Notes: a model not told the origin generated them from the letters alone. A stretch of DNA of 64,000 nucleotides from Shinella lacus (GCF_010994755.1 NZ_WHSB02000006.1:1-64000), one strand, 5' to 3'; counted from the stretch's first letter, positions 28,090 to 38,166 are shown. Numbers and translations: made by a program.

Positions 28090-29607
28090 GTGACCGGTTC
28101 CGCGATACCGCTCGTCGAGATGACGGGCATTACCAAGACATTTCCGGGGGTGAAGGCGCTGGATGGCGTTTCCTTCACGCTGATGCCGGGCGAAGTGCAT
28201 GTGCTGTTCGGCGAGAACGGTGCCGGCAAGTCGACGCTGATTTCCATCCTGTCCGGCGTCTATCCTCAGACGGCAGGCACGCTGATGCTGAACGGCGACG
28301 CGGTGTCCTTCGCCTCGGTGGGGGACGCCAAGAAGAACGGCGTCGCCGCCGTCTTCCAGGAATTTTCGCTCGTGCCGACCATGAGCGTGGCGGAAAACAT
28401 CTATCTCGGCAGCGAGCCGAAGCGCGGCCCCTTCACCGACAAGGGCGCCATGCGCCGCGGTGCCGAAAAGCTCTTCGCCGATCTTGGCTTCCCGATCGAC
28501 GTGCGCCGCTCCGTCGTCAGCCTCTCGCGCGCCGAGCAGCAGATGACGGAGATCGCCAAGGCGATCCATTCCGAGGCGCGCATCCTCATTCTCGACGAGC
28601 CGACCGCCTCCTTGACGGAGCGCGAGACGGAAACGCTGTTCCGCATCGTGCGCGAGGCGAAGGCCCGTGGCGTCGGCATCGTCTATATCTCCCACCGCAT
28701 CCAGGAATTCTCACAGATCGCCGACCGCATCACGGTGCTGCGCGACGGCAAGCTGATCGGCACGGTCGGCGTCGATGCGCTCTCTCCCAAGGCGCTCGTC
28801 GAGATGATGACCGGCCGCGCCATCGACGAGATTTACCCGACGATCGCCCGCAAGCCGGATGGCGACGTGCTGCTGTCGATCCGCGGCTTGAAGGCCTGGG
28901 GTGTCGGCGGCGTGGATATCGATGTGCGCGCAGGCGAGGTGCTCGGCGTCGCCGGCCTGGTCGGCAGCGGCAAGTCGCGCACTTGGCGGGCCGCCGTCGG
29001 GCTGCTGCCGATCAAGGCCGGCTCCGTGACGCTGAAGGGCAAGGACGTGACCCACGCGCCGACCCGCCGCTTCGTCGGCGACGGCGTCTTCTATCTGCCG
29101 CCGGACCGCAAGTCCGAAGGGCTGATGCTCTCCGCAACGACCCGCCGCAACATCGATCTCGGCGCGCTTGAACGCGATGAGGCCTCCGGCTTCCTCGGCG
29201 CGCTGTCGCCGGCAAAACTGCGCACCATCACCGATGGCATCGCGCGCCGCGTCGATATTCCCGAAAACTACATGGGCCGCGCCATCTCGACGCTCTCGGG
29301 CGGCAACCAGCAGAAGGCGCTGTTCGGCAAGGGTTTCGGCCGCGACTACGACCTCTACATCTTCGACGAACCGACCGTCGGCGTCGACATGGGCACGCGC
29401 GCCGCCCTCTACCGGTTGATCAAGGAACTGGCGGAGGCCGGCAAGGCCGTCGTGGTCATCTCCTCGGACCTGCCGGAAGCCATGAACCTCGCCCACCGTC
29501 TCGTCGTCTTTTCCGCCGGCCGCATTTCGGCGGAGCTTGAGGGCGACGCCATCAACGAGGAAACCATCCTCGCCTCCTTCTTCTCCCATGAAAGGCCAGA
29601 CGCATGA
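28090..29607 (+). CDS. CUT2-type ABC transporter ATPase (RbsA-like)
   Basis: 505 residues with two ABC modules in one chain, as in sugar ABC importers of the RbsA/XylG type. Module 1: GENGAGKST near residue 40 and DEPTASLTE. Module 2: degenerate Walker A GLVGSGKSR near residue 295, then STLSGGNQQKALFGKGF and DEPTVGVDMGT, a pattern typical of the group. The start is GTG at 28090 after GGAGGGACGAG. Overlaps the permease start by 4 bp. Supplies energy for the TorT-like importer. Confidence 0.92.
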   Translation: MTGSAIPLVEMTGITKTFPGVKALDGVSFTLMPGEVHVLFGENGAGKSTLISILSGVYPQTAGTLMLNGDAVSFASVGDAKKNGVAAVFQEFSLVPTMSVAENIYLGSEPKRGPFTDKGAMRRGAEKLFADLGFPIDVRRSVVSLSRAEQQMTEIAKAIHSEARILILDEPTASLTERETETLFRIVREAKARGVGIVYISHRIQEFSQIADRITVLRDGKLIGTVGVDALSPKALVEMMTGRAIDEIYPTIARKPDGDVLLSIRGLKAWGVGGVDIDVRAGEVLGVAGLVGSGKSRTWRAAVGLLPIKAGSVTLKGKDVTHAPTRRFVGDGVFYLPPDRKSEGLMLSATTRRNIDLGALERDEASGFLGALSPAKLRTITDGIARRVDIPENYMGRAISTLSGGNQQKALFGKGFGRDYDLYIFDEPTVGVDMGTRAALYRLIKELAEAGKAVVVISSDLPEAMNLAHRLVVFSAGRISAELEGDAINEETILASFFSHERPDA

Positions 29608-30641
29608 ACACCAGCGCCCAACCGGTGGCGGAGACACAAGCTTCGGCCGGCTCGCCGATCCTCGCCTTCCTGCGCACCGTCTTCGTGCGCGCCGGCGTCC
29701 TGCCGTTCTTCCTCGTCGCCGCCCTCATCATCTTCACGCTCGCCTCGACGCAGTTCCTGTCGGTGCAGAACCTCACCAATGTCGCGCGCCAGTCGGTCTA
29801 CCTGATCCTGGTGTCGCTGGGGCAGATGCTGGTGCTCATCACCGGCGGCTTCGACCTTTCCGTCGGCACGGCGATCGCGCTGACCTCCGTGGTTTCCGCG
29901 ACGGCGATGGTCGCGGCGTCCGGCATGTTTCCGGATGCCGTCTGGCTGGTCATCGCGCTTGGTCTTGCCGCCGGCTTTGGCTCGGCGCTCCTGATCGGCA
30001 CGCTCAACAGCATCGGCATTGCCGGCTTCAGCGTCTCGCCCTTCATCATGACGCTCGGTGTGCAGTCGGTCGGTGCCGGCATCGCGCTGTTCATCACCGG
30101 CGGCGTGCCGGTTTCGGGCCTGCCCTATGAGTTCGGAGAATTCTTCGGCTTCGGCCGCATTTTTGGCGTACCCGTGCCGGTGCTCGTCGCGCTTCTGGCG
30201 ATCGCCGCCATGTGGATCCTGATGAACCGCACCCGCACCGGCGCGCAGATCTATGCCGTCGGCGGCAATATCAAGGCGGCGCATCTGTCCGGCATCAATA
30301 CCCGCCGCACGCTGTTCATCGCCTATGTCGTTTGCGCGCTGCTCGCTTCGCTTGCCGGCATCCTGCTGACGGCGCGTGTCGAAAGCGGCGAGACCAATCT
30401 CGGTGGCACCATCGCGCTCGAATCGATCGCCGCCTGCGTCATCGCCGGCGTATCCTTGCGCGGCGGTATCGGGCGGGTGGAAAGCGTCGTGCTCGGCGCC
30501 TTCTTCATCGTGCTGGTGCAGAACGGCATGAACATCATGCAGATCGGCTCCTACATGCAGATGGTCCTGCTCGGCAGCCTGCTGGTGCTCGCGGTCGTCA
30601 TCGACCAGTTGCGCTACCGCATGCTGGTTGGCAGCCGCTAA
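29604..30641 (+). CDS. CUT2-type ABC transporter permease (RbsC-like)
   Basis: 345 residues with about eight to ten transmembrane segments. The N-terminal half has the QSVYLILVSLGQMLVLITGGFDLSVG block typical of RbsC-type permeases. The conserved cytoplasmic loop GAQIYAVGGNIKAAHLSGIN contacts the ATPase. A further family mark is CVIAGVSLRGGIGRVE. It is the last gene of the pxpA-to-permease operon; no strong terminator is evident after it. Confidence 0.92.
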   Translation: MNTSAQPVAETQASAGSPILAFLRTVFVRAGVLPFFLVAALIIFTLASTQFLSVQNLTNVARQSVYLILVSLGQMLVLITGGFDLSVGTAIALTSVVSATAMVAASGMFPDAVWLVIALGLAAGFGSALLIGTLNSIGIAGFSVSPFIMTLGVQSVGAGIALFITGGVPVSGLPYEFGEFFGFGRIFGVPVPVLVALLAIAAMWILMNRTRTGAQIYAVGGNIKAAHLSGINTRRTLFIAYVVCALLASLAGILLTARVESGETNLGGTIALESIAACVIAGVSLRGGIGRVESVVLGAFFIVLVQNGMNIMQIGSYMQMVLLGSLLVLAVVIDQLRYRMLVGSR

Positions 30642-30713
30642 AAAAGGGGGCGGGAACCTTGCGGAACCCGCTCCGCGTCTTCGCCGTTTCCCTTGCAGAT
30701 TTTGGCCGATAAT

Positions 30714-30748
30714 AGTCTATAGATTTACTGGATAAATCTGATTAGACT
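30714..30748. promoter_or_regulatory. Nested dyad upstream of FAD protein gene, possible Rrf2 site
   Basis: AGATTTA (30721-30727) and TAAATCT (30733-30739) form a 7-bp dyad around CTGGA, flanked by AGTCTA (30714-30719) and TAGACT (30743-30748). It lies 30 bp before the gene at 30779. The TTTACT core is loosely similar to the TCTACTAA motif found at 32669 and 34252, suggesting one regulator, perhaps the Rrf2 protein encoded at 32199. It is 35 bp long, in an AT-rich patch, so it also marks the probable promoter. Confidence 0.5.
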
Positions 30749-30778
30749 GCCGGCCACGGTCTTCGCAGGAGGGAATGC

Positions 30779-32134
30779 ATGACGCTCAAAACGGATGTGG
30801 CCGTCATCGGCTCCGGCCTTTCGGCCGTTGCGCTGACACTCAACCTCATCGACCAACTGCCGCCGACCGCAAAGGTCAGCCTTGTCGGGAAAGCGGCCGC
30901 GCAGGGCAGGGGCATCGCTTATGCCACCAAGGCCGAGTGCCACCTCCTGAACGTGCCGGCCGGCCGCATGAGCCTCTTCGCCGACCGCCCGAATCACTTC
31001 CTGTCCTGGCTGGCCGAAGAGGGCTATCCCTGGTCGGCGGACGATTTCGTGCCGCGCCGGATTTACGGCAACTACGTCCGCGACTGCCTCGATGCTGCGC
31101 TGAAGCGCACCGGCAATCGCGCGGCCCTCACCCTCGTCGATGCCGAGGCGCTGAGCGCCGAAGCGGAGCAGGATGGCGGGCTGTGTTTCGCCCTGTCGGA
31201 TGGCACGCGCCTGTCCGCGCGCGCTTCGGCGCTGTGTACGGGCGCGGGCACGCGCCGCCTGCCTTTGCCGGAAGAGGCGCTGTCGCCCGCGGTGCGCGGG
31301 TCCGTCGTGCACGATCCCTGGGCCGATGCCTGGTGGGAGCGCTTGCCGGCGGATGCGGACGTGCTCTTCGTCGGCACCGGCCTCACTACGGTCGACCAGT
31401 TGCTGCTTTTGAAGCGCCGCGGTTTCCGCGGCACCCTGCATGCCGTGTCGCGGCATGGCCTGCTGCCGCAGGCGCATCTCGCGCACCGTGCCGATCCGGT
31501 GGAGACCGTGCTTGTCCCGGGCCAAAGCGAGATCAGCGCCATGCTCGCGGCGCTGCGCGCCCAGGCCACCGCCGCGCCCGACTGGCGGGCCGTCATGGAT
31601 GGCCTGCGCCACACGACGCATGAATTCTGGCAGACCCTGAGCGAGGCGCAGCGCAGCCGCTTCCTGCGTCATGCCGCCTCCTTCTGGAATGTCCACCGCC
31701 ACCGCATGGCGCCCGCCGTTGCGCAGGAGATCGACGACCTTCGCCGCTCCGGCCAGCTCGTCATCCACCGCGGACGGCTGGAGGCGCTGCGCCGGGAAGA
31801 TGGCCGGCTGGCCGTCGATCTGCGCGGGGGCGCGTCCGTGACGGCCGACCTCGTGGTCAACTGCACCGGGCTGGACCGATGTACGGTCAGCGCCTCGCCC
31901 CTGCTGAAGAGCCTCGCGGAAAGGGGCCTCGTGCGGGCCGATCCGCACGGCCTCGGCATCGCCGTCGACGACGAGGACAGCGTTCTTGCCGCCGATGACA
32001 CCAGCAACGCGCGTTTCTTCGCGCTCGGGCCGCTCACTGCCGGCCGCCATTGGGAGATCACCGCCGTTCCCGATATCCGCGTCCAGGCCCGCGCGGTTGC
32101 CACCCGCATCGGCGCATTGGTCGCGGCCGGATGA
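30779..32134 (+). CDS. FAD/NAD(P)-binding protein (first copy)
   Basis: 451 residues of the FAD-NAD(P)-binding protein family. The FAD Rossmann motif is VAVIGSGLSAVALTLNL at residues 7-23, followed by GRGIAYATKAECHLLNVPAGRMS (a family-typical block) and a second dinucleotide-type motif VLFVGTGLTTVDQLLLL near 200. The end carries an LGPLTAGRHWEITAVPD strand usual for flavin monooxygenase-like folds. No close characterised relative is known to me; a second, diverged copy lies at 32753. Sitting with an Rrf2 regulator and a sulfate importer, it may serve sulfur or redox metabolism, but that is inference. Confidence 0.78.
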   Translation: MTLKTDVAVIGSGLSAVALTLNLIDQLPPTAKVSLVGKAAAQGRGIAYATKAECHLLNVPAGRMSLFADRPNHFLSWLAEEGYPWSADDFVPRRIYGNYVRDCLDAALKRTGNRAALTLVDAEALSAEAEQDGGLCFALSDGTRLSARASALCTGAGTRRLPLPEEALSPAVRGSVVHDPWADAWWERLPADADVLFVGTGLTTVDQLLLLKRRGFRGTLHAVSRHGLLPQAHLAHRADPVETVLVPGQSEISAMLAALRAQATAAPDWRAVMDGLRHTTHEFWQTLSEAQRSRFLRHAASFWNVHRHRMAPAVAQEIDDLRRSGQLVIHRGRLEALRREDGRLAVDLRGGASVTADLVVNCTGLDRCTVSASPLLKSLAERGLVRADPHGLGIAVDDEDSVLAADDTSNARFFALGPLTAGRHWEITAVPDIRVQARAVATRIGALVAAG

Positions 32135-32198
32135 GCAGGCGGCGCCGGCTCCAGGAATGGCAAGCCGGTTCCGCGCCTGCAACGCGTGGCACCCCGCC

Positions 32199-32684
32199 AT
32201 GATCGCACAGAAATCCAAATATGCCCTGCGCGCGCTCCTGGCGCTCGCCCGGGCCGGTCCCGGCGAAACGGTGCAGATCGGCACGATCGCGGCGCGCGAG
32301 GCGATCCCCAAGAAGTTCCTCGAACAGATTCTGCTCGACCTCAAACATGCCGGCCTCGTGGTCAGCCGGCGCGGCCAGCATGGCGGCTACCGGCTGCTGC
32401 GGCGCCCGGAGGATATCGCTTTCGGCGAGGTGCTGCGCATCCTGGAAGGCCCGTTCGTGCCGCTCGCCTGCCTTGCCAATGATGGCGACCAGCGCTGCGC
32501 CGATTGCCGCGACGACCGCTTCTGCGCCGTGCGCCGGGTCTTTGCCAAGGTCGCCGCCGCTTCCGGCGAAATCCTCGACGGCACGACGCTGGCGGATTTC
32601 CTGCATGAACCCCCGGAAACCGCCGCCGGCACGCCGGATTCTCCCGGCGGCAAGCGGGCTTCCATTATTCTACTAAAAAGGTAG
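32199..32684 (+). CDS. Rrf2 family transcriptional regulator
   Basis: 161 residues. N-terminal winged HTH MIAQKSKYALRALLALARAG, recognition region AIPKKFLEQILLDLKHAGLV, wing SRRGQHGGYRLLRRP. The C-terminal part has a cysteine group CLANDGDQRCADCRDDRFC that could bind an iron-sulfur cluster as in IscR, NsrR and RirA. The start was set at the ATG giving the standard Rrf2 N-terminus; upstream codons overlap the flavoprotein gene in another frame. Rrf2 proteins control sulfur (CymR), iron-sulfur and iron genes. The neighbours suggest a sulfur-related regulon. Confidence 0.9.
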   Translation: MIAQKSKYALRALLALARAGPGETVQIGTIAAREAIPKKFLEQILLDLKHAGLVVSRRGQHGGYRLLRRPEDIAFGEVLRILEGPFVPLACLANDGDQRCADCRDDRFCAVRRVFAKVAAASGEILDGTTLADFLHEPPETAAGTPDSPGGKRASIILLKR

Positions 32685-32686
32685 AA
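32668..32686. promoter_or_regulatory. TTCTAC-N7-GTAGAA dyad, candidate Rrf2 operator
   Basis: TTCTAC (32668-32673) and GTAGAA (32681-32686) are a perfect 6-bp dyad spaced by 7 bp, sitting over the Rrf2 stop codon and 67 bp before the second flavoprotein gene. Its left part, TCTACTAA then TAG after 5 bp, recurs exactly in the promoter of the sulfate-binding-protein gene. Confidence 0.55.
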
Positions 32687-32752
32687 AATTATATCGAGCC
32701 GCGCTATCATGGTGGCCTGGCTTCTTGTTCACCGTGAGGGAAAGGACAGGGC

Positions 32753-34063
32753 ATGTTCTTCGAAAGGGCCGTGAGGGAAGAGGGGGCTTCGTCCGTGCCG
32801 GCGATGCGCATTGCGGTCATCGGCGCCGGGCCGTCGGGTCTTGCCACGACGATCGCGCTGATGCGGCGGGTTCATCGCCCCTTCGAGGCCTGGCTGATCG
32901 ATGCCGAGGATGCGCCGGGCGCTTTCGGTGATGGCCCTGCGGGCAAGGCGCTGACCACCGAGCCGGCCCGCGACCTCTCCGTCCTGCCGGATCGCCCGGA
33001 TGATTTCGCCGAGTGGCTGAAGGGCAGCCTGCTTGCGGGCGGCGCCGTTGCCGCGCTGCGCGGGCCGCAGGATCTGCATGTGCCGCGCGCCGTCTTCCGT
33101 GATTATGTGATGGCCCGCTTCGGCGAGGCGCTGAGCCTGCGCCGCGACGTGCGCATCCGCACCTTCCGCGGCGCGGTGCGCCATATCGGGGTGGCGGGAA
33201 CGGGCCTGCGCGTCGCCTTCCGCGATGGCGAGAGCGCCGAATTCGACCATGTCGTGGTCGCCACCGGTTTCGGCATCGCCGAGCGCGAGGCCGCCTCCTG
33301 GCGGGGCGCCGCAGCCGCAGCCGAGCGGCTGTCGCAGCAGGCAGACCCGTCGCCGCTGACGCTGGTCGGCAATGGCCCGCGCCTTGCCGCCATCCTCCTC
33401 GACCTGCGGGCGCGCGGTTTTGCCGGTGAGATCAATGTCGCCGCCGCCTCCGGCCGCCTGCCGCAGCCGCATGGCCGCGGGCATGAGGGCATGGCCTTCG
33501 GCGAACCGCCGGCCACCCGTTCGCTGAAGGATGCCTTTCGCTATATCCGCAACGAGTGTAGCGCCGCGGAGGCGCGCGACGGCGGCCAGTGGCAGACCGT
33601 CGTCGATGCAGCCTCCGCCCGCCTGTCCGTCGTCTGGCGCAACCTGCCCCAGGCCGAGCGCAACCACTATCGCCGCCATCTTCTGCGCCTGCACCGGCAC
33701 TTCTCCGTCCGCATCGCCCGTGACGTACACCGCCGCCTCGGCGCCGAATTCGAGACCGGCCGCACCCGCTTCGTGCCGTCCTGCGATCCCAGATCCGCCG
33801 ACGAGAACACCATCGATTGCCGCGAGATGCCGTCCGCCCGCGCGCTCGCCGGGCTCATCGGCCGCGACGCAGCGGCACTGACGGTCGACGATTGCGGACG
33901 CCTGCTCAGCCATAGCGAGGCGCTGTGCGGGCTGTCCGTGGTCGGCGCCATCGCCTCCAGCCTGCGCCCCGGCCCGTTCACCTTCGCCGAAACGGTGCGG
34001 CAGACCTACCGGGCCGTGCTCGACATCGCGCCGCAGGGCCTCGCCCGCGTCTCGCACCGCTGA
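32753..34063 (+). CDS. FAD/NAD(P)-binding protein (second copy)
   Basis: 436 residues, of the same family as the protein at 30779 but clearly diverged. Residues about 18-35 hold the FAD motif RIAVIGAGPSGLATTIALM. The family block appears as GPAGKALTTEPARDLSVLP, and a second nucleotide motif is LTLVGNGPRLAAILLDLRARG. C-terminal SRSADENT-like turns and a VVGAIASSLRPGPFTFAETV strand complete the fold. The pair flanks the Rrf2 gene, and this copy precedes the sulfate importer by ~240 bp. Reaction unknown; an oxidase, monooxygenase or reductase role is possible. Confidence 0.75.
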   Translation: MFFERAVREEGASSVPAMRIAVIGAGPSGLATTIALMRRVHRPFEAWLIDAEDAPGAFGDGPAGKALTTEPARDLSVLPDRPDDFAEWLKGSLLAGGAVAALRGPQDLHVPRAVFRDYVMARFGEALSLRRDVRIRTFRGAVRHIGVAGTGLRVAFRDGESAEFDHVVVATGFGIAEREAASWRGAAAAAERLSQQADPSPLTLVGNGPRLAAILLDLRARGFAGEINVAAASGRLPQPHGRGHEGMAFGEPPATRSLKDAFRYIRNECSAAEARDGGQWQTVVDAASARLSVVWRNLPQAERNHYRRHLLRLHRHFSVRIARDVHRRLGAEFETGRTRFVPSCDPRSADENTIDCREMPSARALAGLIGRDAAALTVDDCGRLLSHSEALCGLSVVGAIASSLRPGPFTFAETVRQTYRAVLDIAPQGLARVSHR

Positions 34064-34242
34064 AGCCTACCTGCTGAAAAAAGTTTGGGCGGCGCGGCAA
34101 AAACAGCGGTTTTCCGCGGATGCATTTTGCGTGGTCGTCGGCATCGTGGGATGAACCGTTCGCCTGCGGCAGGACTCCGCAGGTCTTCCATTGCGCCTTT
34201 ACGGCTCGTTTGGAACCCGTTTTGCAAGTTGCTGGGGCGTTG

Positions 34243-34270
34243 TTGACTAACTCTACTAATTCACTAGGGT
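34243..34270 (+). promoter_or_regulatory. Promoter with overlapping Rrf2-type box for the sulfate importer
   Basis: A TTGACT -35 box (34243-34248) and a TAGGGT -10 box (34265-34270) are 16 bp apart, with TCTACTAATTCACTAG (34252-34267) filling the spacer. TCTACTAA-N5-TAG is shared with the box at 32669-32684. An operator placed in the spacer would let an Rrf2 repressor block RNA polymerase. The start codon is 33 bp downstream, after a GGAGG ribosome-binding site at 34291. Confidence 0.55.
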
Positions 34271-34302
34271 TTATGAGGGATAACGATCCAGGAGGTTGGA
34301 GA

Positions 34303-35328
34303 ATGTCGATATTGGCTAAACGTTTTGGGGCTCTCGTGGTGGGTGTCGGGCTTGTGCTCGGCGGGGTGACGGGGGCGTTTGCACAAACGACGCTGCTCAA
34401 CGTCTCCTATGACCCGACGCGCGAACTCTACAAGGAATATAACGAGGCCTTCGCAAAACATTGGAAGGCTGAGACCGGCGAAGACGTGACGGTGCAGCAG
34501 TCGCATGGCGGCTCCGGCAAGCAGGCACGTTCGGTGATCGACGGGCTGGAAGCGGACGTGGTGACGCTGGCGCTCGAAAGCGACATCAACGCGATCGCCG
34601 AAAAGACCGGCAAGATCAACAAGGACTGGCGCGGCCGTCTGCCGAACAATTCTTCGCCCTACACCTCGACCATCGTCTTCCTGGTTCGCAAGGGCAATCC
34701 GAAGGGCATCCATAACTGGGGCGACCTGGTGAAGGGCGACGTGCAGATCGTCACCCCGAACCCGAAGACCTCGGGCGGTGCCCGCTGGAACTACCTTGCA
34801 GCCTGGGCCTGGGCGAACCAAGAATACGGCGGCGACCAGGACAAGATCAAGGCTTACATCGCCGAACTCTTCAAGCGCGCGCCGGTTCTCGACACGGGTG
34901 CACGCGGTTCGCTGACCACCTTTGCACAGCGCCAGATCGGCGACGTGCTGCTCGCCTGGGAAAACGAGGCCTATCTGGCCGGTGCCGAGTTCGGCGCGGA
35001 TGCCTTCGACATCGTCGCTCCACCGATCTCGATCCTCGCAGAGCCGCCGGTCGCCGTGGTTGACGGCAATGTCGATGCCAAGGGCTCGCGCAAGCAGGCC
35101 GAAGCCTACCTCACATATCTTTACTCGGAGGAAGGCCAGAACATTGCGGCGAAACACTTCTACCGTCCGTCGAAGCGCGAATTGGTGAAGCCTGAGTTGC
35201 TGCAACAGCTTCCGGACATTAAGCTGGTGACGATCGACGATCCGATCTTCGGCGGCTGGGTGAAGGCACAGCCCGAGCATTTCGGTGACGGCGGCGTGTT
35301 CGACCAGATCTACAAGCCGGGGAACTAA
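34303..35328 (+). CDS. Sulfate/thiosulfate-binding periplasmic protein
   Basis: 341 residues, Sbp/CysP type. A signal peptide of about 27 residues ends before [14 protein letters not shown]. Binding-site blocks are [46 protein letters not shown] and [20 protein letters not shown], all signatures of sulfate-binding proteins. It starts the sbp-cysT-cysW-cysA operon and is preceded by a promoter with a candidate Rrf2 box. Brings sulfate or thiosulfate to the CysT/CysW channel in the periplasm. Confidence 0.95.
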   Translation: MSILAKRFGALVVGVGLVLGGVTGAFAQTTLLNVSYDPTRELYKEYNEAFAKHWKAETGEDVTVQQSHGGSGKQARSVIDGLEADVVTLALESDINAIAEKTGKINKDWRGRLPNNSSPYTSTIVFLVRKGNPKGIHNWGDLVKGDVQIVTPNPKTSGGARWNYLAAWAWANQEYGGDQDKIKAYIAELFKRAPVLDTGARGSLTTFAQRQIGDVLLAWENEAYLAGAEFGADAFDIVAPPISILAEPPVAVVDGNVDAKGSRKQAEAYLTYLYSEEGQNIAAKHFYRPSKRELVKPELLQQLPDIKLVTIDDPIFGGWVKAQPEHFGDGGVFDQIYKPGN

Positions 35329-35333
35329 GTCCT

Positions 35334-36197
35334 TTGACGACATCTGCTGCTGCTTCGGTGCGGTGGCGCGTGAGACAGCCGAGTGTCATTCCGGGTTTCG
35401 GACTGACGCTCGGCTTTTCGCTCGCTTATCTGACCCTCATCATCCTCATCCCGCTCGCCGGCCTCGTCTGGCGCTCCGCCTCGCTTTCCGGTGCGGAGTT
35501 CCTGGCTATCCTCACCGATGAGCGCACGATCAACGCGCTGGAGGTGTCCTTCGGCACGGCCTTCATCGCGGCGCTCGTCAATGTGGTCTTCGGCGTCATC
35601 GTCGCCTGGGTCATCGTGCGCTACGAATTCCCCGGCCGGCGCATCGTTGACGCGGTGGTGGACCTGCCCTTCGCGCTGCCGACGGCGGTGGCGGGCATCG
35701 CGCTTGCCGCGCTCTATGCGCCGAATGGCTGGGTCGGCCAGGTGCTGAACGTCTTCGGCATCAAGGCGGCCTTCAACCCGACGGGCATCGTCATCGCGCT
35801 CGTCTTCATCGGCCTGCCCTTTGTGGTGCGCACGGTGCAGCCGATCATGGAAGAGATCGACCGCGAGGTGGAGGAGGCGGCCGCAACGCTGGGTGCCAAC
35901 CGCTTCCAGACCGTCTATCGCGTGCTGCTGCCCGGCCTGTCTCCTGCGATCCTGACGGGCTTCGCGCTGGCCTTCGCTCGCGGCGTGGGCGAATACGGCT
36001 CAGTCATCTTCATCGCCGGCAACATTCCCTATGTGTCCGAGATCGCGCCGCTCCTCATCGTCATCCGGCTGGAGGAGTTCAACTATGGTGCGGCGACAGC
36101 GATCGCCACGATCATGCTGAGCATGTCCTTCGCCATGCTGCTCGTCATCAACCTCATCCAGGCTTGGAGCCGCAGGAGGTACGGTCATGGCGCCTAA
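35334..36197 (+). CDS. cysT: Sulfate/thiosulfate ABC transporter permease CysT
   Basis: 287 residues with a TTG start 5 bp after the stop of the binding protein; a GTG eight codons later is an alternative start. Marker blocks are [22 protein letters not shown] at the first membrane segment, [19 protein letters not shown], and the EAA loop [23 protein letters not shown]. About six transmembrane segments. Overlaps cysW by 11 bp. Forms the channel with CysW. Confidence 0.94.
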   Translation: MTTSAAASVRWRVRQPSVIPGFGLTLGFSLAYLTLIILIPLAGLVWRSASLSGAEFLAILTDERTINALEVSFGTAFIAALVNVVFGVIVAWVIVRYEFPGRRIVDAVVDLPFALPTAVAGIALAALYAPNGWVGQVLNVFGIKAAFNPTGIVIALVFIGLPFVVRTVQPIMEEIDREVEEAAATLGANRFQTVYRVLLPGLSPAILTGFALAFARGVGEYGSVIFIAGNIPYVSEIAPLLIVIRLEEFNYGAATAIATIMLSMSFAMLLVINLIQAWSRRRYGHGA

Positions 36198-37050
36198 TTC
36201 ATCCCGCCGCCTGCGCTCGCCGACGACGGAAGCGCCCTTCGCCCGCTACGCGCTGATGACCGCTGCCTTCCTGTTCCTGGCGCTCTTCCTGCTCCTGCCG
36301 CTTGCCGCGGTCTTCATCGAGGCCTTCCGCAAGGGGCCGGGCGAATTCTTCGCCTCGATGAACGACCCGGATACGCTCGCCGCCATCCGGCTGACGCTGC
36401 TCGTCGCCGTCATCGCCGTGCCGCTCAACCTCGTCTTCGGCATGGCGGCGGCCTGGGCGATCGCCAAGTTCGAGTTCAAGGGCAAGGCGTTCCTCACCAC
36501 GCTGATCGACCTGCCGTTCTCGGTCTCGCCGGTCATTTCCGGCCTCGTCTACGTGTTGTTGTTCGGTGCGGGCAGCGTGCTCGGGCCGTGGCTGAAGAGC
36601 CATGGCATCGAGGTGCTCTTTGCCGTGCCCGGCATCGTGCTCGCCACCGTCTTCGTCACCTTCCCCTTCGTCGCGCGCGAACTGATCCCGCTGATGCAGG
36701 AGCAGGGCACCGGCGACGAGGAGGCGGCACTGTCGCTCGGCGCTTCGGGCTGGCAGACCTTCTGGTACGTGACGCTGCCCAATATCAAATGGGGCCTGCT
36801 CTACGGCGTGCTGCTCTGTAATGCGCGCGCCATGGGCGAGTTCGGCGCGGTCTCGGTGGTTTCGGGCCATATCCGTGGTCTCACCAACACCATGCCGCTG
36901 CATGTTGAGATCCTCTACAACGAGTATAATTTCGTCGCCGCCTTCGCTGTGGCGTCGCTGCTCGCGGCACTCGCTCTCGTCACACTCGTCGTCAAGACGG
37001 TCCTTGAACTTCACTACGGCGCGGAAATCGCTGCCGGCCGCAAGCATTGA
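36187..37050 (+). CDS. cysW: Sulfate/thiosulfate ABC transporter permease CysW
   Basis: 287 residues, six predicted membrane segments. Blocks typical of Cys[42 protein letters not shown], and the coupling loop [24 protein letters not shown], then [20 protein letters not shown]. Its start lies inside the cysT end, so translation is probably coupled. Followed by cysA after 16 bp. Confidence 0.95.
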   Translation: MAPNSSRRLRSPTTEAPFARYALMTAAFLFLALFLLLPLAAVFIEAFRKGPGEFFASMNDPDTLAAIRLTLLVAVIAVPLNLVFGMAAAWAIAKFEFKGKAFLTTLIDLPFSVSPVISGLVYVLLFGAGSVLGPWLKSHGIEVLFAVPGIVLATVFVTFPFVARELIPLMQEQGTGDEEAALSLGASGWQTFWYVTLPNIKWGLLYGVLLCNARAMGEFGAVSVVSGHIRGLTNTMPLHVEILYNEYNFVAAFAVASLLAALALVTLVVKTVLELHYGAEIAAGRKH

Positions 37051-37066
37051 AAGGCTAAAGCCCTCC

Positions 37067-38119
37067 ATGGACGTCAGGGTTTCCAACATCCGCAAGGAAT
37101 TCGACCGCTACCCGGCACTGAACGATGTCTCGCTCGACATCCGTTCCGGCGAACTGATCGCGCTGCTCGGCCCCTCCGGCTCCGGCAAGACGACGCTGCT
37201 CCGCCTCATTGCCGGCCTCGAACAGCCCACCCTCGGGAAGATTTTCTTCGGCAACGAGGACGCCTCCCACCGCACCGTGCAGGAGCGCCATGTCGGCTTC
37301 GTCTTCCAGCACTACGCGCTGTTCCGCCACATGACGGTCGCCGACAACATCGCCTTCGGCCTGACCGTGCGCCCGCGCGGTGAACGCCCGCCCAAGACGG
37401 AAATCCGTCGCCGGGTCAGCGATCTTCTCGACATGGTGCAGCTCTCCGGTCTCGAAAAGCGCTATCCCAACCAGCTCTCCGGCGGCCAGCGCCAGCGCGT
37501 GGCGCTCGCCCGCGCCATGGCGATCGAGCCGAAGGTGCTGCTGCTCGACGAGCCGTTCGGCGCGCTTGACGCCAAGGTGCGCAAGGAACTGCGCCGCTGG
37601 CTGCGCGAATTCCACGACCGCACCGGCCACACCACCGTCTTCGTCACGCATGACCAGGAAGAAGCCCTCGAACTCGCCGACCGCGTGGTGGTGATGAGCC
37701 AGGGCCAGATCGAGCAGGTCGGCTCGTCCGACGATGTCTACGACCGGCCGAACTCGCCCTTCGTCTTCTCCTTCATCGGCGATAGCGCCAGCCTGCCGGT
37801 CACCGTCGCGGACAATGCCGTGCGCTTCCAGGACGAGCCGATCGGCATCGCCCCGAAGGCGAACGACATCCAGAGCGGCAGCGGCACGCTGTTCTTCCGC
37901 CCGCAGGACGTCACCCTCGTCACCGACCCGGCGACACCGGCGCTGGAAGGCCGCGTCGCTACCTCCCGTCGCCTTGCCGGCACCCGCATCGCCGACCTCG
38001 ACATCTCCAGGCAGGGTGAATCCCACCATGTCGAGATCGAAATTCCCCTTGATGCCCAGGCTGCGACCGGAACCATCATCCGCTTCAAGCCGACACGCTG
38101 GAAACTCTTCGCCGAATAA
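37067..38119 (+). CDS. cysA: Sulfate/thiosulfate ABC transporter ATPase CysA
   Basis: 350 residues. Walker [10 protein letters not shown] at about residues 34-42, Q-loop FVFQHYALF, signature [16 protein letters not shown], Walker [12 protein letters not shown], and H-loop [15 protein letters not shown]. The C-terminal ~110 residues make the TOBE-type regulatory domain ([11 protein letters not shown]). The ATG was selected because it gives the standard CysA N-terminus ([12 protein letters not shown]). A strong terminator follows at 38123. Confidence 0.95.
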   Translation: MDVRVSNIRKEFDRYPALNDVSLDIRSGELIALLGPSGSGKTTLLRLIAGLEQPTLGKIFFGNEDASHRTVQERHVGFVFQHYALFRHMTVADNIAFGLTVRPRGERPPKTEIRRRVSDLLDMVQLSGLEKRYPNQLSGGQRQRVALARAMAIEPKVLLLDEPFGALDAKVRKELRRWLREFHDRTGHTTVFVTHDQEEALELADRVVVMSQGQIEQVGSSDDVYDRPNSPFVFSFIGDSASLPVTVADNAVRFQDEPIGIAPKANDIQSGSGTLFFRPQDVTLVTDPATPALEGRVATSRRLAGTRIADLDISRQGESHHVEIEIPLDAQAATGTIIRFKPTRWKLFAE

Positions 38120-38122
38120 CAA

Positions 38123-38147
38123 AAAGGCCGGCTTCAAGCCGGCCTTT
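38123..38147. terminator. Bidirectional terminator after cysA
   Basis: AAAGGCCGGCTT and its complement around a single C make a stem of about 12 bp with A and T tracts on the two sides. It lies between cysA and the convergent amidohydrolase gene, so it can end transcription from both directions. Confidence 0.85.
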
Positions 38148-38166
38148 CTGCACTCAGTCTTGGCGA

